A stretch of 5,083 bases of DNA from JBLHKE01 sp047619485 (lineage in GTDB: Bacteria > Verrucomicrobiota > Verrucomicrobiia > Verrucomicrobiales > DEV007), in assembly GCA_047619485.1 (NCBI GenBank), contig JBLHKE010000592.1:1-5083 (forward strand). The letters run 5' to 3'. This document shows positions 3,660 through 5,083 of this stretch, piece after piece. The notes below the pieces were generated by a model. That model had not been told where the DNA came from. It was given only the letters and a program-made list of their open reading frames with translations, and made no database searches. Numbering within the stretch: position 1 is the stretch's first letter; each line of letters starts with the position of its first letter. The position numbers and the translations under genes are program-made.

Positions 3660-5083
3660 CTTGGTTATCCATCATGGATTTTATTAGCTCCTCCATCTCA
3701 TCGTAGCGAAATTCTCCCGCAAGTTTGGCGAGGCGAGTGGCAGTCGCAGGATCTTTCCGTTCGATCTGTTGCAGGCTTTCTTTTACTCCCTGAAATTCGA
3801 GCCCGGAACAGGCGATCGCCAATTTCTCTAGAGATTCGCGGCTAGCCAAGTGTGTCTCAGGAATCAAATTTTCAATCTCACCGTTCGCGTCAGGTTGACT
3901 ATTGATCGCCTCACTAACCGCAGCTTCATTGCCACGGTCAAGGACTTCGACAGGGACGGTCACAGTGAAGGTTGTTCCTTTTCCTATCACGCTCTCCAGC
4001 TGGATATCTCCTCCCAACAAATCGATGAAACGCTTGCAGATAGCCAGCCCGAGCCCAGCTCCTTCGTGCTGAGTTTTCTCTGAATCTCCACGCTCAAAGG
4101 GCATGAAGACCTGATCTTGGTGTTCTTCCCGGATCCCTGGACCAGTGTCGCTCACCACGAACTCCAGACCCCCGTCGTTGGTCCAAGTAGCGTGTACGCC
4201 GACAATCCCCTCTTCGGTGAATTTGATGGCGTTGCCGACAAGGTTAAATATGATCTGACGGATCTTACGCACGTCTGACTTTACGGCCGTGAGGGAAGAG
4301 TTTAATGAGACACGATATTCTAAGCCTTTGTCCTCGGCTCTCTGTCTGAACATGTCCTCGATCTCGACCAAGATGGCTCGCAAATCGAATGCTGTTAGAT
4401 GGACGCCTGTCGATCCCGACTCGATTTTGGACATATCGAGGAGGTCGTTCATAAGGTCGAGGAGGTAATGGCCACTCCTCCTGATGATACCGAGTCGCTC
4501 GAGTTGATTCTCGGTTGCATCAGGGGCTTTCGCCATCAGGTCGGCGAACCCCAGCACCGTGTTGAGCGGAGTTCGCAGCTCGTGACTCATGTTGGCAAGG
4601 AATGTCGACTTGGTAAGGTTGCCTTGTTCTGCAAGGTCACACGCCTCTGTCAGAGCCACACTCTGCTCTTTGAGCTTCTCAGCAAGTACTTTCGACTCAG
4701 CAAGTGAGATCCGCTGTGTCTGGTTGAGGTGCATCAGATCTATCAGCGGGTCATGCGTAGCGAAATCTGACGAACGCAGACCGAGGCTAGTGAGCCCCGA
4801 CTGATCGGCGATCCAGGGCCCGCCAAGGAATAGGATCACGTCCTCAGTGTCCGATGCGACAAACTCCCCCCTGAACGCGATCTCTTGCGGCTGAAAATCG
4901 AGCACGAACAGCTGTTTGTAGATGAGCGCTTCGGTGCCCAGCTCAACGTTGAAAGGGTAGCGAACTTTGAGGAAGAGATCGAATTGTTTCCCCAGCGGGT
5001 CTCGGCCGCACAGCTTCTCAAAGCTCCGCCCACACTGGACGATCACAAGATCGGCATCTAGCGCAACATGGAACGGGAAAGCC
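3637..5083 (-). CDS. HNOBA-domain histidine kinase with C-terminal helical tail (5' end beyond right edge)
   Basis: The frame stays open to 5083, so the GTG at 5046 is not the true start. Residues before it read AFPFHVALDADL, completing the opening of an HNOBA domain (FPFH...D.DL.I.Q.G.S). Numbering from the GTG: HNOBA motifs continue with LFVLDFQPQEI (46-56), GEFVAS, VILFLGGPWIADQ (70-82) and SDFATHDPLIDLM (93-105), as in soluble guanylate cyclases. The signalling helix/coiled coil is 106-145. HisKA has H155 in NMSHELRTP. HATPase_c has N268/N272, DTGPG at 300-304 and GAGLGL at 329-334. After a linker (370-395), residues 396-461 form a helical tail (SLEKLAIACSGLEFQGVKE, FRYDEMEELIKSM) like those found at the C-termini of some hybrid kinases after a receiver; here there is no receiver. 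HNOBA is a PAS-like partner of haem H-NOX domains, so input from NO or redox state is inferred. The H-NOX would lie upstream, out of view. Confidence 0.9.
   Translation of the reverse strand, partial: AFPFHVALDADLVIVQCGRSFEKLCGRDPLGKQFDLFLKVRYPFNVELGTEALIYKQLFVLDFQPQEIAFRGEFVASDTEDVILFLGGPWIADQSGLTSLGLRSSDFATHDPLIDLMHLNQTQRISLAESKVLAEKLKEQSVALTEACDLAEQGNLTKSTFLANMSHELRTPLNTVLGFADLMAKAPDATENQLERLGIIRRSGHYLLDLMNDLLDMSKIESGSTGVHLTAFDLRAILVEIEDMFRQRAEDKGLEYRVSLNSSLTAVKSDVRKIRQIIFNLVGNAIKFTEEGIVGVHATWTNDGGLEFVVSDTGPGIREEHQDQVFMPFERGDSEKTQHEGAGLGLAICKRFIDLLGGDIQLESVIGKGTTFTVTVPVEVLDRGNEAAVSEAINSQPDANGEIENLIPETHLASRESLEKLAIACSGLEFQGVKESLQQIERKDPATATRLAKLAGEFRYDEMEELIKSMMDNQDANNAPR

Noticed and set aside
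4399..4707. A 102-codon plus-strand open frame inside the HNOBA kinase gene.
   Set aside because: It lies opposite the histidine kinase core, has no ribosome site or motif, and is a shadow of the real gene.
5044..5046. GTG as the start of the HNOBA kinase gene.
   Set aside because: The frame remains open to the window edge and the upstream residues AFPFHVALDADL complete the HNOBA domain, so the true start is outside the window.
1..5083. CRISPR arrays, tRNA or rRNA genes.
   Set aside because: No regularly spaced repeats and no tRNA- or rRNA-like sequence were seen on either strand.

Overview
The window looks like a fragment of a moderately GC-rich Gram-negative bacterial chromosome, possibly Verrucomicrobiota. 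This guess rests on the pairing of an exported formylglycine-generating-enzyme-fold protein with a small exported MORN-type (YwqK-like) protein, plus an rve-type transposase family I associate with Verrucomicrobia, Acidobacteria and Planctomycetes. It is inferred from gene content only. Nearly all real genes are on the minus strand.

Left edge (1-218): one end of an insertion sequence. It has a terminal inverted repeat at 193-218, a short leader, and the first 44 codons of a transposase that runs off the left edge. The element has entered the 3' end of a MORN-type gene (203-502), and the element's end supplies that gene's stop codon.

Centre-left (219-1806): a minus-strand group. Reading in the direction of transcription, it holds a short remnant ending in WKQGDHDRA, an exported FGE-sulfatase-fold protein (736-1551) lacking the two catalytic cysteine positions, a 48-residue ORF whose end contains the similar WKQGNHDG motif (571-717), and the truncated MORN gene. 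A 27-residue hydrophobic ORF lies on the plus strand at 1636-1719.

Centre (1807-2440): a 426-bp internally deleted relative of the left insertion sequence, with both inverted repeats still recognisable. Its 5' leader (about 83% identical to that of the left element) is joined directly to the transposase C-terminus, which also carries an in-frame TGA. Its right end abuts a third transposase fragment of the same kind (2234-2431, minus), cut off just after an ELAT motif. Repeated insertion, deletion and decay of one IS family therefore shaped the region. The two recognisable IS ends at 218 and 1807 face each other across the central group.

Right (2481-5083): two overlapping minus-strand signalling genes. 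The upstream one, open at the right edge, encodes an HNOBA (haem-NO-binding-associated) domain, a coiled coil, a histidine kinase core and a C-terminal helical tail. The second overlaps it by 23 bp and encodes a receiver domain fused to a second histidine kinase core. Together they look like a phosphorelay. The HNOBA domain suggests a nitric-oxide or redox-linked input, probably with an H-NOX domain or protein encoded just beyond the window.
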